The position numbers and the translations under genes were made by a program. A model generated the notes under the pieces. That model saw only the letters and a program-made list of their open reading frames with translations, did not search any database and was not told the DNA's origin. 64,000 nt of DNA from RGIG995 sp045603745 (GTDB taxonomy: Bacteria; Bacillota; Clostridia; Oscillospirales; UBA644): positions 1-64,000 of the forward strand of contig JAZUMQ010000037.1 of the NCBI GenBank assembly GCA_045603745.1, written 5' to 3'. Positions 7,853-16,206 of the stretch are shown here, in pieces; positions within the stretch are counted from its first letter, which is position 1, and every line of letters starts with the position of its first letter.

Positions 7853-9592
7853 TCAATACTTCTTACGGGGTTCGTAAGTCGTGTGGAGCAGGTGGTGTGC
7901 CTTATGACCGCCGGCTTCGCCCAGATAGTTGGCATAGAGTTCCTTAACGATGGGAGACTCATGAGACTTCCGGACAGCGCAAGCAGCGTCCTGATTGTAC
8001 AGGCCGGCAGCACGCAGACCGCGAATATCCACGTTGGCGCGGGTATAAGCGTCGTGAATGGGCTGACCGCCGCCGTTGACACAGCCGCCGGGGCAAGCCA
8101 TGATTTCGATGAAGTGGTAGGTAGCTTCACCAACCTTGATCTTATCAAGGAGTCGGCCTGCGTTGGCAGTCCCGCTGACAACGGCAACCTTAACTTCCAT
8201 ACCGGCAACGTTATAGGTAGCTTCTTTGACGCCTTCCATACCGCGGACGTCGGTGAAATCAACAGAAGCCAGCTCTTTACCTTCCAGTTTTTCCACGACG
8301 GTACGCAGGGCGGCTTCCATAACACCGCCGGAAGCACCAAAGATATGACCGGCGCCGGTAGCGATACCGAACAGGGGGTCAAATTCTTCATCGGGAAGTT
8401 TTTCCCAGATAATACCGACCTTGCGGATCATCTTCGCCAATTCGCGGGTAGTAAGAGCGGCGTCGATGTCGTTGAGACCGTCGACTTTGTAACCTTCCCG
8501 CGTGCGTTCAAACTTCTTAGCGGTACAGGGCATAATGCTGACGACAAATACGTCCTTGGGATCCCAGCCCATCTTTTCAGCGTAGTAGGACTTCATGAGA
8601 GCGCCGTACATACCCTGAGGAGATTTGCAGGAAGAAAGGTTGGGGATAAATTCGGGATAGTAATGTTCGCAGTACTTAACCCAGCCGGGAGAACAAGACG
8701 TGATCAAGGGCAGAGCGCCACCATTCTGAACGCGATTGATAAATTCGGTACCTTCTTCGATGATGGTAACGTCAGCGGCAACATCAACGTCGACCACGGA
8801 ATCAAATCCGAGACGACGGAGAGACGAAACCAGTTTGCCTTCCGCGTTGGTTCCGATGGGTTCCCCGAATTCTTCAGCGATCTGAACGCGAACAGAGGGA
8901 GCGGGAGCAACGACCACGTGCTTGGAAGGATCGGCGATTGCTCTAAAGACCGCAGCGGTATCGTCCTTTTCGGTGAGAGCCGCGGTGGGGCAAACGACGG
9001 TACACTGACCGCAACCGATACAAGCAACGTCCTTCAGATCCAAGTCAAAAGCGCAACCGATGTGGGTATTGAAACCTCGTTCGTTGGCACCGATGACGCC
9101 GACGCCTTGATTCTGACGGCAGACGGCAGAACAACGACGGCAAAGAATACACTTTCCATTGTCGCGGATCAGGTAGGGGTTGGTATTTTCCACTTCGGAA
9201 GGAGTTTTTACACCCTGGAAGCGGTCGCAATCAACGCCGTATTCCAGCGCCAGTCTCTGCAGTTCGCAGTTTTGGCTGCGGGGGCAGGAAAGGCATTTCA
9301 TATCGTGATTGGAAAGGATCAGTTCGAGGGTGGTCTTGCGGGATTCGATGACCTTGGGAGTATCGGTGAATACCTCCATGCCTTCGGTTACGGGGTAAAC
9401 ACAAGCGGCAGCCAGAGCGCGAGCGCCCTTGACTTCGCAGATGCAGATACGGCAAGCGCCGATTGCATTAATGTCTTTCAAAAAGCACAGGGTCGGAATA
9501 CGGACACCGGCTTGGTTGGCAGCCTCGAGAATGGTCGTTCCGGCGGGAACGGTTACGGGGATGCCGTTAATTTTCAGATTTACATCAGCCAT
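7853..9592 (-). CDS. hydA: [FeFe] hydrogenase catalytic subunit HydA (trimeric, group A3/A6-like)
   Basis: A 579-residue cytoplasmic enzyme. In order: a plant-type [2Fe-2S] domain (cysteines 36, 47, 50, 64), a His/Cys [4Fe-4S] segment (about 96-109), two [4Fe-4S] ferredoxin motifs (148-158 and 191-201), and the H-cluster domain. Its L1 region is TSCSPGW (298-304), L2 MPCTAKK (354-360) and L3 EIMACPGGCVNGGGQP (496-511). The usual second cysteine of TSCCP is serine, which I recall as common in trimeric NADH-linked enzymes. It reduces protons or oxidises H2 using electrons relayed from HydB/HydC. It is the last gene of the operon, 14 nt after hydB. ATG 9592 was preferred over GTG 9598 because AAGGAGG is optimally placed. 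Confidence 0.95.
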   Translation of the reverse strand: MADVNLKINGIPVTVPAGTTILEAANQAGVRIPTLCFLKDINAIGACRICICEVKGARALAAACVYPVTEGMEVFTDTPKVIESRKTTLELILSNHDMKCLSCPRSQNCELQRLALEYGVDCDRFQGVKTPSEVENTNPYLIRDNGKCILCRRCSAVCRQNQGVGVIGANERGFNTHIGCAFDLDLKDVACIGCGQCTVVCPTAALTEKDDTAAVFRAIADPSKHVVVAPAPSVRVQIAEEFGEPIGTNAEGKLVSSLRRLGFDSVVDVDVAADVTIIEEGTEFINRVQNGGALPLITSCSPGWVKYCEHYYPEFIPNLSSCKSPQGMYGALMKSYYAEKMGWDPKDVFVVSIMPCTAKKFERTREGYKVDGLNDIDAALTTRELAKMIRKVGIIWEKLPDEEFDPLFGIATGAGHIFGASGGVMEAALRTVVEKLEGKELASVDFTDVRGMEGVKEATYNVAGMEVKVAVVSGTANAGRLLDKIKVGEATYHFIEIMACPGGCVNGGGQPIHDAYTRANVDIRGLRAAGLYNQDAACAVRKSHESPIVKELYANYLGEAGGHKAHHLLHTTYEPRKKY

Positions 9593-9606
9593 TTCCACAA
9601 TCCTCC

Positions 9607-11430
9607 TTATTTCTTAACGATGGCGCTGAACTTACAAGTTCCGATGCAAGCACCGCACTTCACACACTTATCAGTGTCGATCGCCACAGCGGGCTTCTTC
9701 TTCCCGGGAGCGGTGTAGTCGGTAACGTAGATAGCAGAGGCGGGGCAGGCACGCATACACATACCGCAGCCAAAGCACTTATCGGAAACAACGCTGTATT
9801 TCAGCAGGTTCTTACAAACGCCGGCAGGACAGGTCTTGTCAACGATGTGAGCCACGTATTCATCACGGAAATACTGCAGGGTGGAAAGTACGGGGTTGGG
9901 AGCCGTCTGACCGAGACCGCAGAGAGAGTTTTCCTTAATATAATGGCACAGTTCTTCCATCTTGTCCAGATCTTCCAGCGTAGCCTTACCGTCGGTGATC
10001 TTCGTCAACATTTCCAGAAGACGGCGAGTACCGATACGGCAGGGAGTACATTTACCGCAGGATTCGTCCACGGTGAATTCCAGGAAGAATTTGGCGATGT
10101 CAACCATACAGTTGTCTTCGTCCATAACGATCAATCCGCCGGAGCCCATCATAGAGCCGATGGCGATGAGGTTATCGTAGTCGATGGGAACGTCCAAGTG
10201 TTCTTCGGGGATACAACCGCCGGAAGGACCGCCGGTCTGAGCCGCCTTGAACTTCTTGCCGTTGGGAATACCGCCGCCGATTTCTTCGATGATGGTCCGC
10301 AGGGGAGTACCCATGGGAACTTCAACCAGACCGGTGTTGGTAATCTTTCCGCCGAGGGCGAATACCTTGGTACCCTTGCTCTTTTCGGTACCAATGGAAC
10401 GGAACCAATCCACACCCTTCAGAATGATCTGAGGAATGTTGGCGTAGGTTTCTACGTTGTTCAGCACGGTGGGTTGTGCAAACAGACCCTTGACGGCGGG
10501 GAAGGGAGGACGAGGTCTGGGTTCACCGCGTTTCCCTTCGATGGAAGTCATCAAAGCGGTTTCTTCACCACAGACGAAAGCGCCGGCGCCCAGACGAATA
10601 TCCAGGTCGAAATTAAAGCCGGAGCCGAAAATGTCCTTACCCAACAGACCGTATTCACGGGCCTGCTGAATGGCAATTGACAGACGCTTAACAGCGATGG
10701 GGTATTCTGCACGAATGTATACGTAACCCTGATCTGCACCGATGGCATAAGCGGCAATCGCCATAGCTTCGATAACGGCATGAGGGTCACCTTCCAGAAC
10801 GGAACGGTCCATGAAAGCACCGGGGTCGCCTTCGTCGGCGTTACAGCAGACGAACTTCTTATCGGACTGAGAAGCCCGGGCGAATTTCCACTTCATACCG
10901 GTGGGAAACCCTGCACCGCCGCGGCCACGAAGACCGGAGTCGAGCATGGTTTGAATAACGTCTTCGGGGGTCATTTCGGTCAGGACTTTCCCCAGAGCCT
11001 TATAACCGTCCATAGCGATGTATTCGTCGATGATTTCAGGATCGATGACACCGCAATTGCGCAGAGCAACGCGCATTTGTTTCTTATAGAAAGCAGTCTC
11101 GTTCAGAGAATACTTTTCTGCAACTTCCGACACAACGTCATCGGCTTTATCCTTGTAAACCAAACGGTCTACGGGACGACCCTTCAACAGGTGTTCTTCT
11201 ACGATTTCGGGAAGATCATCTTCCTTCACCATACTGTAGAAAGTACCGTCAGGGTACACGATCATGATCGGACCGAGGGCGCAGAGACCGAAGCAACCGG
11301 TCTGGACAACCTTCACTTCGTTTTCAAGACCCTTAGCCTTGATTTCTTCTTCGAGTCTGGTATGCAGTTTGGCACTGCCGGAGGATGTACAACCGGTGCC
11401 GCCGCAAATCAAAACGTGAGAGCGAATCAT
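9607..11430 (-). CDS. hydB: Hydrogenase subunit HydB (NuoF-like, flavin/NADH module)
   Basis: 607 residues. An N-terminal thioredoxin-like [2Fe-2S] domain (Cys9, 14, 46, 50) is followed by the NuoF core with the FMN/NAD glycine-rich motif GRGGAGFPTG (169-178), the SLBB region, and the [4Fe-4S] motif ESCGKCTPCRIGTRR. The C-terminus adds a 2x[4Fe-4S] ferredoxin domain (CFGCGMCMRACP and CVKCGACIGTCKF). This is the layout of HydB of trimeric NADH-linked hydrogenases, where it oxidises or reduces NAD(H) and, in bifurcating enzymes, splits electrons between NADH and ferredoxin. Sequence alone cannot decide whether this enzyme bifurcates. It lies 15 nt after the small [2Fe-2S] protein gene. Confidence 0.95.
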   Translation of the reverse strand: MIRSHVLICGGTGCTSSGSAKLHTRLEEEIKAKGLENEVKVVQTGCFGLCALGPIMIVYPDGTFYSMVKEDDLPEIVEEHLLKGRPVDRLVYKDKADDVVSEVAEKYSLNETAFYKKQMRVALRNCGVIDPEIIDEYIAMDGYKALGKVLTEMTPEDVIQTMLDSGLRGRGGAGFPTGMKWKFARASQSDKKFVCCNADEGDPGAFMDRSVLEGDPHAVIEAMAIAAYAIGADQGYVYIRAEYPIAVKRLSIAIQQAREYGLLGKDIFGSGFNFDLDIRLGAGAFVCGEETALMTSIEGKRGEPRPRPPFPAVKGLFAQPTVLNNVETYANIPQIILKGVDWFRSIGTEKSKGTKVFALGGKITNTGLVEVPMGTPLRTIIEEIGGGIPNGKKFKAAQTGGPSGGCIPEEHLDVPIDYDNLIAIGSMMGSGGLIVMDEDNCMVDIAKFFLEFTVDESCGKCTPCRIGTRRLLEMLTKITDGKATLEDLDKMEELCHYIKENSLCGLGQTAPNPVLSTLQYFRDEYVAHIVDKTCPAGVCKNLLKYSVVSDKCFGCGMCMRACPASAIYVTDYTAPGKKKPAVAIDTDKCVKCGACIGTCKFSAIVKK

Positions 11431-11445
11431 TGATTTTCTTCCTCC

Positions 11446-11820
11446 TTATTTTCCATTGTTTCCAATGGTATATTCTGCCACGACCTTACCGCCCTTGAGG
11501 TGTTCCTCAACGACTTTCTTGGCCTTTTCGGCATCCATCTTGACATAGGTGACTTTGTCTTTCCCCTGCTGATACACTTCGACGATGGGCTCATACTGGC
11601 AAAGGCCGATGCAGCCGGTCTGGGTAACAGTGACGGTTTCGGACAGACCTTGTTTGGAAACCTCCTCAGCGATGGCGTTGAGGACGGGACGGGCGCCGGC
11701 GGCAATGCCGCAGGTTGCCATACCGACAACGACACGGGTGGCATTGTCACTGGCTTCACGGACAGCGACCTTTCCTCTCATACGTTCTCTGATGGCTTCA
11801 AGTTCTGCAAGAGTTTTCAT
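11446..11820 (-). CDS. Small thioredoxin-like [2Fe-2S] protein of the hydrogenase operon
   Basis: 124 residues. An N-terminal helix (about 1-18) leads into a thioredoxin-like [2Fe-2S] fold resembling the N-terminal domain of HydB: MATCGIAAGA (Cys37) and TQTGCIGLCQYEP (Cys70, Cys74). Only three of the usual four cluster cysteines are apparent, so a fourth ligand may be non-cysteine or supplied elsewhere. Proteins of this type are commonly encoded beside hydB/hydA in Clostridia. Whether it is a structural electron carrier or an assembly factor is not known to me. ATG 11820 follows GGAGG; 15 nt separate it from hydB. Confidence 0.85.
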   Translation of the reverse strand: MKTLAELEAIRERMRGKVAVREASDNATRVVVGMATCGIAAGARPVLNAIAEEVSKQGLSETVTVTQTGCIGLCQYEPIVEVYQQGKDKVTYVKMDAEKAKKVVEEHLKGGKVVAEYTIGNNGK

Positions 11821-11847
11821 GAATTTTACGCCTCCATTTTATATGAT

Positions 11848-12408
11848 TCATTTTTTAAACGCTTGGTATTGTTCCTCCAAAGAGCCTCGAATCCAATCCA
11901 GGATTTCAAACTCTCCGAGGGATATTTCTTCCCCCAACACTTCCCGCAACTCTTTGGTATCGAGCCGGGCGGTGCCGTTCGGAGTAGAATGCAAAAATAA
12001 ATAATCGATCTCCGGATGTCCTTGGATCAGTACGATTACCGTATCGACCACGTCTCCTAAGGGAGTGAAGTCAATGCTGGTCGTGTCAAAGGTTGCTTTG
12101 ACGGTCGTTCCGCAATTTGCGGGATCGGTATCTCGGGACACCGAAACGATGGATAAATCCCCGCCCGCCTGCTCGCTTGCAAGTTTCAGCAGGGGAATTC
12201 CCATACCGACTTTTCGGGTCGTTCGGGTGGTACAGAAGGGATCGGTGACGGTGCGAACCATTTCCGGATCCATTCCCTTTCCGTCGTCGGTGATGATCAG
12301 GGTGAGAATTCCTTTTTCATCTTCCTCAAGGGAAATGAGAATGTTTTTTGCACCGGCAGAAACCGAATTCTGTGCAATATCAAGAATGTTTAAGGATAAT
12401 TCTTTCAT
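11848..12408 (-). CDS. GHKL-type ATPase (sensor-kinase catalytic domain without phosphoacceptor)
   Basis: 186 residues. A histidine-kinase-like ATPase fold starts almost at residue 1: N-box LNILDIAQNSVSAGA, G1 box DDGKGMD, and a lid/G2 region TTRTTRKVGMGIPLLKLA. There is no transmembrane, PAS or dimerisation/phosphoacceptor domain, so it cannot be a complete sensor kinase. The C-terminal third (about 110-186) is not a part I recognise. The gene overlaps the PHP gene by ATGA, indicating coupled translation. Location in the hyd operon suggests a regulatory or protein-phosphorylating role linked to hydrogenase activity or synthesis. Confidence 0.82.
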   Translation of the reverse strand: MKELSLNILDIAQNSVSAGAKNILISLEEDEKGILTLIITDDGKGMDPEMVRTVTDPFCTTRTTRKVGMGIPLLKLASEQAGGDLSIVSVSRDTDPANCGTTVKATFDTTSIDFTPLGDVVDTVIVLIQGHPEIDYLFLHSTPNGTARLDTKELREVLGEEISLGEFEILDWIRGSLEEQYQAFKK

Positions 12409-13130
12409 CGTTTCAGCAACTCTATCAACCGCCGGCGAACCAAGGCGGAAGAATAGGGTTCGTCCTCCAGATCGAGAAAATGTTCTGCTTCATTGATGCG
12501 CCCCAATTCGTGGGCATCGGAAGAACAAAGGGTGATGCAATTCAATTCCTGTTCCGCTAAGATTTTATCCCGATGATCGTAATCGTTGAATTCCACACAG
12601 GGAAATCCGTATTCCTTCGGGACAGACCCGAGGATTGCGATCATACCGTTGGACGGGCGGTCAATGTGCGCCGGATAAACGACGCCGCCATACCGTTCCA
12701 CCAATTCAATGGCGGAATCTACGTCCAGGTCGGTGGCATTGATGAGCAACGTTTCTTCCGTTTCAAGAAGGTTGTCGTCGCTGTCTACCACCCATTGATT
12801 CCCGAAAATATCGGGACGGTTTTTCACCGGAAGGATCCGGGGGTGGATCTGTGCATCAAAGTCCATTGCCTGTTCCAAGGTAGGGAACAAAACGACCAGA
12901 TGAATATCCTCTGCCGTGGTCAGTTCCATTCCGGGCACCGGCACGATTCCAAAGGCGTTGCAGGCTTCAAAAAAAGCGGGGCAGTTGCGACAGGAATTGT
13001 GATCGGTCAGCGCCAGAAGGGTCAACCCTTTCAACGCTGCCATTCCGGCAATGTTGGCAGGAGTCATATCGTCCTGCGCACAGGGGGAAAGACAGGAATG
13101 AATGTGTAAATCGTAATAGTACCGGTTCAT
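12405..13130 (-). CDS. PHP-domain metal-dependent phosphoesterase
   Basis: 241 residues, a single PHP domain with intact metal motifs: YDLHIHSCLSP (about 5-15), LTDHNSC, PGMELTT, YPAHIDRPSNG and CSSDAHELG near the C-terminus. Family members hydrolyse phosphoesters such as histidinol phosphate, nucleoside phosphates or pAp; the substrate is unknown here. A CRNCPAF cysteine pair follows the DHNS motif. The start is ATG 13130, which overlaps the TGA of the upstream DRTGG gene (ATGA), and its stop overlaps the downstream ATPase gene the same way. The upstream in-frame codon at 13160 is rejected. Its presence inside the hyd operon is unexplained. Confidence 0.88.
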   Translation of the reverse strand: MNRYYYDLHIHSCLSPCAQDDMTPANIAGMAALKGLTLLALTDHNSCRNCPAFFEACNAFGIVPVPGMELTTAEDIHLVVLFPTLEQAMDFDAQIHPRILPVKNRPDIFGNQWVVDSDDNLLETEETLLINATDLDVDSAIELVERYGGVVYPAHIDRPSNGMIAILGSVPKEYGFPCVEFNDYDHRDKILAEQELNCITLCSSDAHELGRINEAEHFLDLEDEPYSSALVRRRLIELLKR

Positions 13131-13459
13131 ACGCCCAAAAGAGAGCCGATGCGGCAACACAGATCAAAGGTGTTTTCCAAACTGCGGTAAAGATTGATCC
13201 CTTTCTCAGATGCCAAAGAAATGACGTCGGGTTCCACCGCAGAATCTTCCGCCACAATAATACAAGCGGTATCTGCCAAAGCCGCCACGGCGATGACGTT
13301 GCGGTTGGTCATAATAGTGACCCAAGCGTCTCCGCTTTCCGCCCGTCCCATGACCCAACTGAGAAGATCCCCCGCGTAACCGCCGGTGACGGCACGGTCG
13401 GGTTCGGATTCGGAAAGAATCTGAAGGTTCAGATTTTCCCGCAATTCCTTTACGGTCAT
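13127..13459 (-). CDS. DRTGG-domain protein (copy 1 in hyd operon)
   Basis: 110 residues forming one DRTGG-like domain: MTVKELRENLNLQILS, the signature-like DRAVTGGYAGDLLSWVMG, then TIMTNRNVIAVAALADTACIIV. DRTGG domains are named for this Asp-Arg-Thr-Gly-Gly type motif (here DRAVTGG) and occur next to CBS domains and in phosphotransacetylase-like proteins; a ligand-binding regulatory role is usually presumed. Start ATG 13459 has AAGGAGAG upstream and overlaps the stop of the H-cluster gene; the stop overlaps the PHP gene. A paralogue is at 15232-15588 in the same operon. Confidence 0.85.
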   Translation of the reverse strand: MTVKELRENLNLQILSESEPDRAVTGGYAGDLLSWVMGRAESGDAWVTIMTNRNVIAVAALADTACIIVAEDSAVEPDVISLASEKGINLYRSLENTFDLCCRIGSLLGV

Positions 13460-14763
13460 TTCGGTTTCTCTCCTTCCGGAATGCCGTTTTTCGGAGAATT
13501 TCCCTTCAAAACGTCTTTCCATTTCATAATGCAGTCGTGTTCACTGGCGTCGCCACAAGCCACGTCTTCCGCTAAAGCAAGACAGGTGGGCGCGCCGCAA
13601 GCACCACAGTCCAAATCGGGGAGTTGCCCCCGCAGACGCTGAATTTCCGACATTTTCCGCATGGCGGCGGAGATGTCTGCATCCAACTGCAAAATCGGTG
13701 CGTATCTTAATGGTACATTCCAGAGATAGTCGGAAGGAATCTCCGTAGAGTCCGGCTTGAGAGCCGATCCGACCCGATTCTGGGACACGGGCAGATACCG
13801 ACGAAGGGACTGCAACCGTGCTTTTGAAATGTAGGGGTTTACGACAGTGAGAGCTCCGCCGACACAGCCACCGCTACAGGCGTTCAACTCTACGAATTCC
13901 AGACCGGAAATATTCCCATTGTCAATTTCGTCCAACACCTTGATGACGTTCTCAATGCCGTCTGCGGCAAGGTACTTGTCATTGAACAGGGCGGAAGATT
14001 CCCCGCCGGAGCCTGCCCAACTGATTCCGATCAGTCCGGTTTTGGACAGAGAAATGGGTGTGGTGATCTTGTTCATCACCGGAACAAGGCGAAAATAGAC
14101 GTCGCTCATGGAAAGGGTTCCGTCGATAGCGCTTTTTTCAATACCGATGGGATTCTTCACGTAACTGACCTTGGCAGGACAGGGGGAGATGAAGAATACA
14201 CCAATCTCATCGTCCGTCAATTCCGGGTGATTCTTCTTTGCTTCTTCCCGGGCAAGGCGGGCTGCCAGTTCCACGGGGGGAAGCATGGGCAGTACGTTGC
14301 CGCAGAGCGAAGGGAAGCGCGCCGCGATCATGCGAACGATAGCGGGACACGCAGAAGAAATCACAGGTTTTTTAATATCGGGACGGCGCAGATAACAGCG
14401 GGTATATTCGGAAACCAATTCCGCGGCACGAGCCACTTCGTAGACGTCGTCAAAGCCGCACCCCAAAAGACCGGTCAGAACGAAATCCACGTCTTCGAGA
14501 TTATCGAACTGTCCGTACAAAGCGGGGGCAGGCAGAGCGATCTTCCAACGGAAGCGTTCCAGTGCGGAAAAATCGTCGTAGGTTGCTTTTTTTGCCTTAT
14601 GGGGACAAACTCGGATACATTCACCGCAGTCGATACAGCGTTCGGAACGAATGACGGCATGGCCGTCCCGGATCCGGATCGCCTCGGTCGGGCAACGCTT
14701 CAGACAGGCGGTGCACCCCTTGCATCGTTCCCGAAGAAGGGATACGGAATGCAGATTCGACAT
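13456..14763 (-). CDS. Divergent [FeFe]-hydrogenase-like protein with C-terminal Fes cluster domain (putative sensor)
   Basis: 435 residues. Two [4Fe-4S] ferredoxin motifs (14-24, 43-53) lead into an H-cluster-type domain. The L1-like region reads SSACPAIV (Cys139, with Ala138 at the usual first cysteine and no Trp), L2-like ISPCPAKV (Cys195), L3-like NACSGGCVGGALTV (Cys296, Cys300). All four cysteines expected to hold the H-cluster cubane are kept, but the catalytic surroundings are altered. A C-terminal Fes-type motif with Cys386, 389, 394 and 411 follows. Loss of the proton-relay cysteine and a Fes domain resemble sensory HydS-type proteins rather than turnover enzymes. No PAS or kinase domain is fused; separate ATPases lie on both sides. 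Confidence 0.85.
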   Translation of the reverse strand: MSNLHSVSLLRERCKGCTACLKRCPTEAIRIRDGHAVIRSERCIDCGECIRVCPHKAKKATYDDFSALERFRWKIALPAPALYGQFDNLEDVDFVLTGLLGCGFDDVYEVARAAELVSEYTRCYLRRPDIKKPVISSACPAIVRMIAARFPSLCGNVLPMLPPVELAARLAREEAKKNHPELTDDEIGVFFISPCPAKVSYVKNPIGIEKSAIDGTLSMSDVYFRLVPVMNKITTPISLSKTGLIGISWAGSGGESSALFNDKYLAADGIENVIKVLDEIDNGNISGLEFVELNACSGGCVGGALTVVNPYISKARLQSLRRYLPVSQNRVGSALKPDSTEIPSDYLWNVPLRYAPILQLDADISAAMRKMSEIQRLRGQLPDLDCGACGAPTCLALAEDVACGDASEHDCIMKWKDVLKGNSPKNGIPEGEKPK

Positions 14764-14797
14764 ACGGAAAACCTCCTCTCAGAGGACTGCCGGTCAA

Positions 14798-15235
14798 TCA
14801 GCCGTTGGCTCCGGGAAGAAAAACTTCCATGGTGACCGTCGTCCCTTTTCCTACTTCGGATTCGATTTCCATTCGGTCGGTATAGCGTTTCATATTCGGC
14901 AGCCCCATTCCCGCGCCGAAGCCCAAGGAACGGACGTTCTCCTTTGCCGTGGAGTATCCCTCCTGCATAGCAAGAGAGACGTCCTTGATCCCCGGACCCG
15001 TATCTGCCAGAACGATCCGAATCCGGTCGGGGTAAAGGATCACGTCTGCGGTACCGCCGTTGGCATGAATGACCATATTGATCTCCCCTTCGTACATGGC
15101 GATAGAGACCCGGCGAATGGTTTCTGGATCCATACTCAGTTGGCGAAGTAATTTCTTCACCTTTACGGAAGCTTCTCCCGCAGAGGCGAAATTGTCTCCG
15201 GCAACGTCAAAGTGAAATTTTACAGGTTCGCTCAT
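14798..15235 (-). CDS. Anti-sigma-factor/RsbW-like ATPase
   Basis: 145 residues, a GHKL ATPase of the RsbW/SpoIIAB type: N-box YEGEINMVIHA, G1 box DTGPGIKD, lid GFGAGMGLPNMKRYTD and C-terminal strand GKGTTVTMEVFLPG. Such proteins are serine kinases/anti-sigma factors that switch partners with STAS-domain antagonists. No STAS, PP2C or sigma gene is adjacent, so the partner is unknown; the DRTGG protein whose stop overlaps its start (ATGA) is the obvious candidate. It differs from the second ATPase in this operon (11848-12408) by having the compact anti-sigma layout. Confidence 0.85.
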   Translation of the reverse strand: MSEPVKFHFDVAGDNFASAGEASVKVKKLLRQLSMDPETIRRVSIAMYEGEINMVIHANGGTADVILYPDRIRIVLADTGPGIKDVSLAMQEGYSTAKENVRSLGFGAGMGLPNMKRYTDRMEIESEVGKGTTVTMEVFLPGANG

Positions 15236-15588
15236 AACGGTAACACGCTCCCGCCCACAAGTCCGGTGGCGTAGAGCTTCCCACAGGCAGGATACATCCG
15301 TTCCGTGGTTGCAAGAACGACGATTCCTGCTTCCTTGGCAGCTTCGATCACTTCCTCAGGGGGCTTTTTGCCACGAACGAAGACGATGCAACGCATATCC
15401 ATCATTTCCGCGGTGCGGACGACCTGAAGATTGACAAGTCCGGTCAGAAGAACTGCCTGATCCTTGACGAAAGCAAGAACGTCGCTCATCATATCCGAGC
15501 CGCAAGCCGAATGGACTTCATTTTCCAGATGATCTTCTCCGCAAAGAACCTTTGCGTCCAAAAGATCTGCGATGGTGCTGATTTTCAT
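15232..15588 (-). CDS. DRTGG-domain protein (copy 2 in hyd operon)
   Basis: 118 residues, a single DRTGG-like domain: MKISTIADLLDAKVLCG, then HSACGSDMMSDVLAFVKDQA, where the canonical DRTGG stretch has become ACGSDMM, and a C-terminal GIVVLATTERMYPACGKLYATGL. Clearly related in layout to the other DRTGG gene in the operon (13127-13459) but divergent in sequence. ATG 15588 follows GGAGG. It overlaps the RsbW-like ATPase gene by ATGA, so the pair is likely co-translated, and it lies 49 nt after hydC. Confidence 0.82.
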   Translation of the reverse strand: MKISTIADLLDAKVLCGEDHLENEVHSACGSDMMSDVLAFVKDQAVLLTGLVNLQVVRTAEMMDMRCIVFVRGKKPPEEVIEAAKEAGIVVLATTERMYPACGKLYATGLVGGSVLPL

Positions 15589-15637
15589 GGGTCGATTCCT
15601 CCAAACCGAATTCGGTCATCGACCGAAATACGGAGAA

Positions 15638-16135
15638 TCAGTTCATATATTTTGCGAGAATTCCGGGAACGTCAGCAGCGGTAATCTTACCGTAAACGTC
15701 GTCGCCGACGGTCATAACGGGAGCCAGACCGCAGCAGCCGATGCAACGGGTCGCTTCCAGAGAAAAGACTCCGTCGTCGGTGATTTCTCCGCCTTTGATC
15801 TTCAGGACTTCGCAGCATTTGTCGTAAATTGCCTGAGAATCCTTAACGTAGCAGGCGGTGCCGAGGCAAACGCCGATGACGTACTTGCCCTTGGGATTGA
15901 GGGCGAATTGTGCGTAGAAGGTGGCAACGCCGTAGACTTCTTCCACAGGAACGTTCAGACCTTCTGCGATGATGGTTTGGACTTCGATGGGGAGATAGCC
16001 GTAGATGTCCTGCGCCTTCTGCATGACGGGCATCAGAGCGCCGGGCTGATCTTTCAGGGATGCGATGATGTCACGCAGTTCCCGTTCCTGTTCGGGCGTT
16101 CCCTTAAAGGGGACCTTCGAGATTTTGTTACCCAT
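15638..16135 (-). CDS. hydC: Hydrogenase subunit HydC (NuoE-like [2Fe-2S] subunit)
   Basis: 165 residues, the NuoE/24-kDa fold. An N-terminal helical bundle (about 14-65, with YGYLPIEVQTIIAEGLNVP) is followed by a thioredoxin-like [2Fe-2S] domain with ligands Cys90 and Cys95 (CLGTAC) and Cys131 and Cys135 (CIGCC). It pairs with HydB to form the NADH module. It is the first gene of the operon although its partners hydB and hydA come last, with about 4.2 kb of regulator-like genes between. ATG 16135 has a GAGAGGAAG site upstream; the leader carries a hairpin (16174-16194). Confidence 0.93.
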   Translation of the reverse strand: MGNKISKVPFKGTPEQERELRDIIASLKDQPGALMPVMQKAQDIYGYLPIEVQTIIAEGLNVPVEEVYGVATFYAQFALNPKGKYVIGVCLGTACYVKDSQAIYDKCCEVLKIKGGEITDDGVFSLEATRCIGCCGLAPVMTVGDDVYGKITAADVPGILAKYMN

Positions 16136-16173
16136 AGTGTTACTTCCTCTCTTGGTTTGTATTGCTATAGTAG

Positions 16174-16194
16174 ACTGCCCCTCGAAGGGACAGT
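16174..16194 (-). promoter_or_regulatory. Hairpin in the hydC leader
   Basis: ACTGCCCCT (16174-16182) pairs with AGGGACAGT (16186-16194) with one wobble and a three-base CGA loop. It lies within a few bases of the predicted transcript start (about 16200) and 39 bp before the hydC ATG. It has no T-run on the minus strand, so it is not a terminator; an operator dyad or 5' mRNA stabiliser are options. Confidence 0.6.
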
Positions 16195-16206
16195 ATCTTG
16201 CATCTT

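Noticed and set aside
7883..9718. 611-codon open frame on the plus strand across hydA
   Set aside because: It is antisense to hydA, with a composition that mirrors hydA codon bias, no ribosome binding site and no recognisable protein. The same applies to long antisense frames over hydB (9847-10680), pheS (18515-19891) and pheT (21224-22903).
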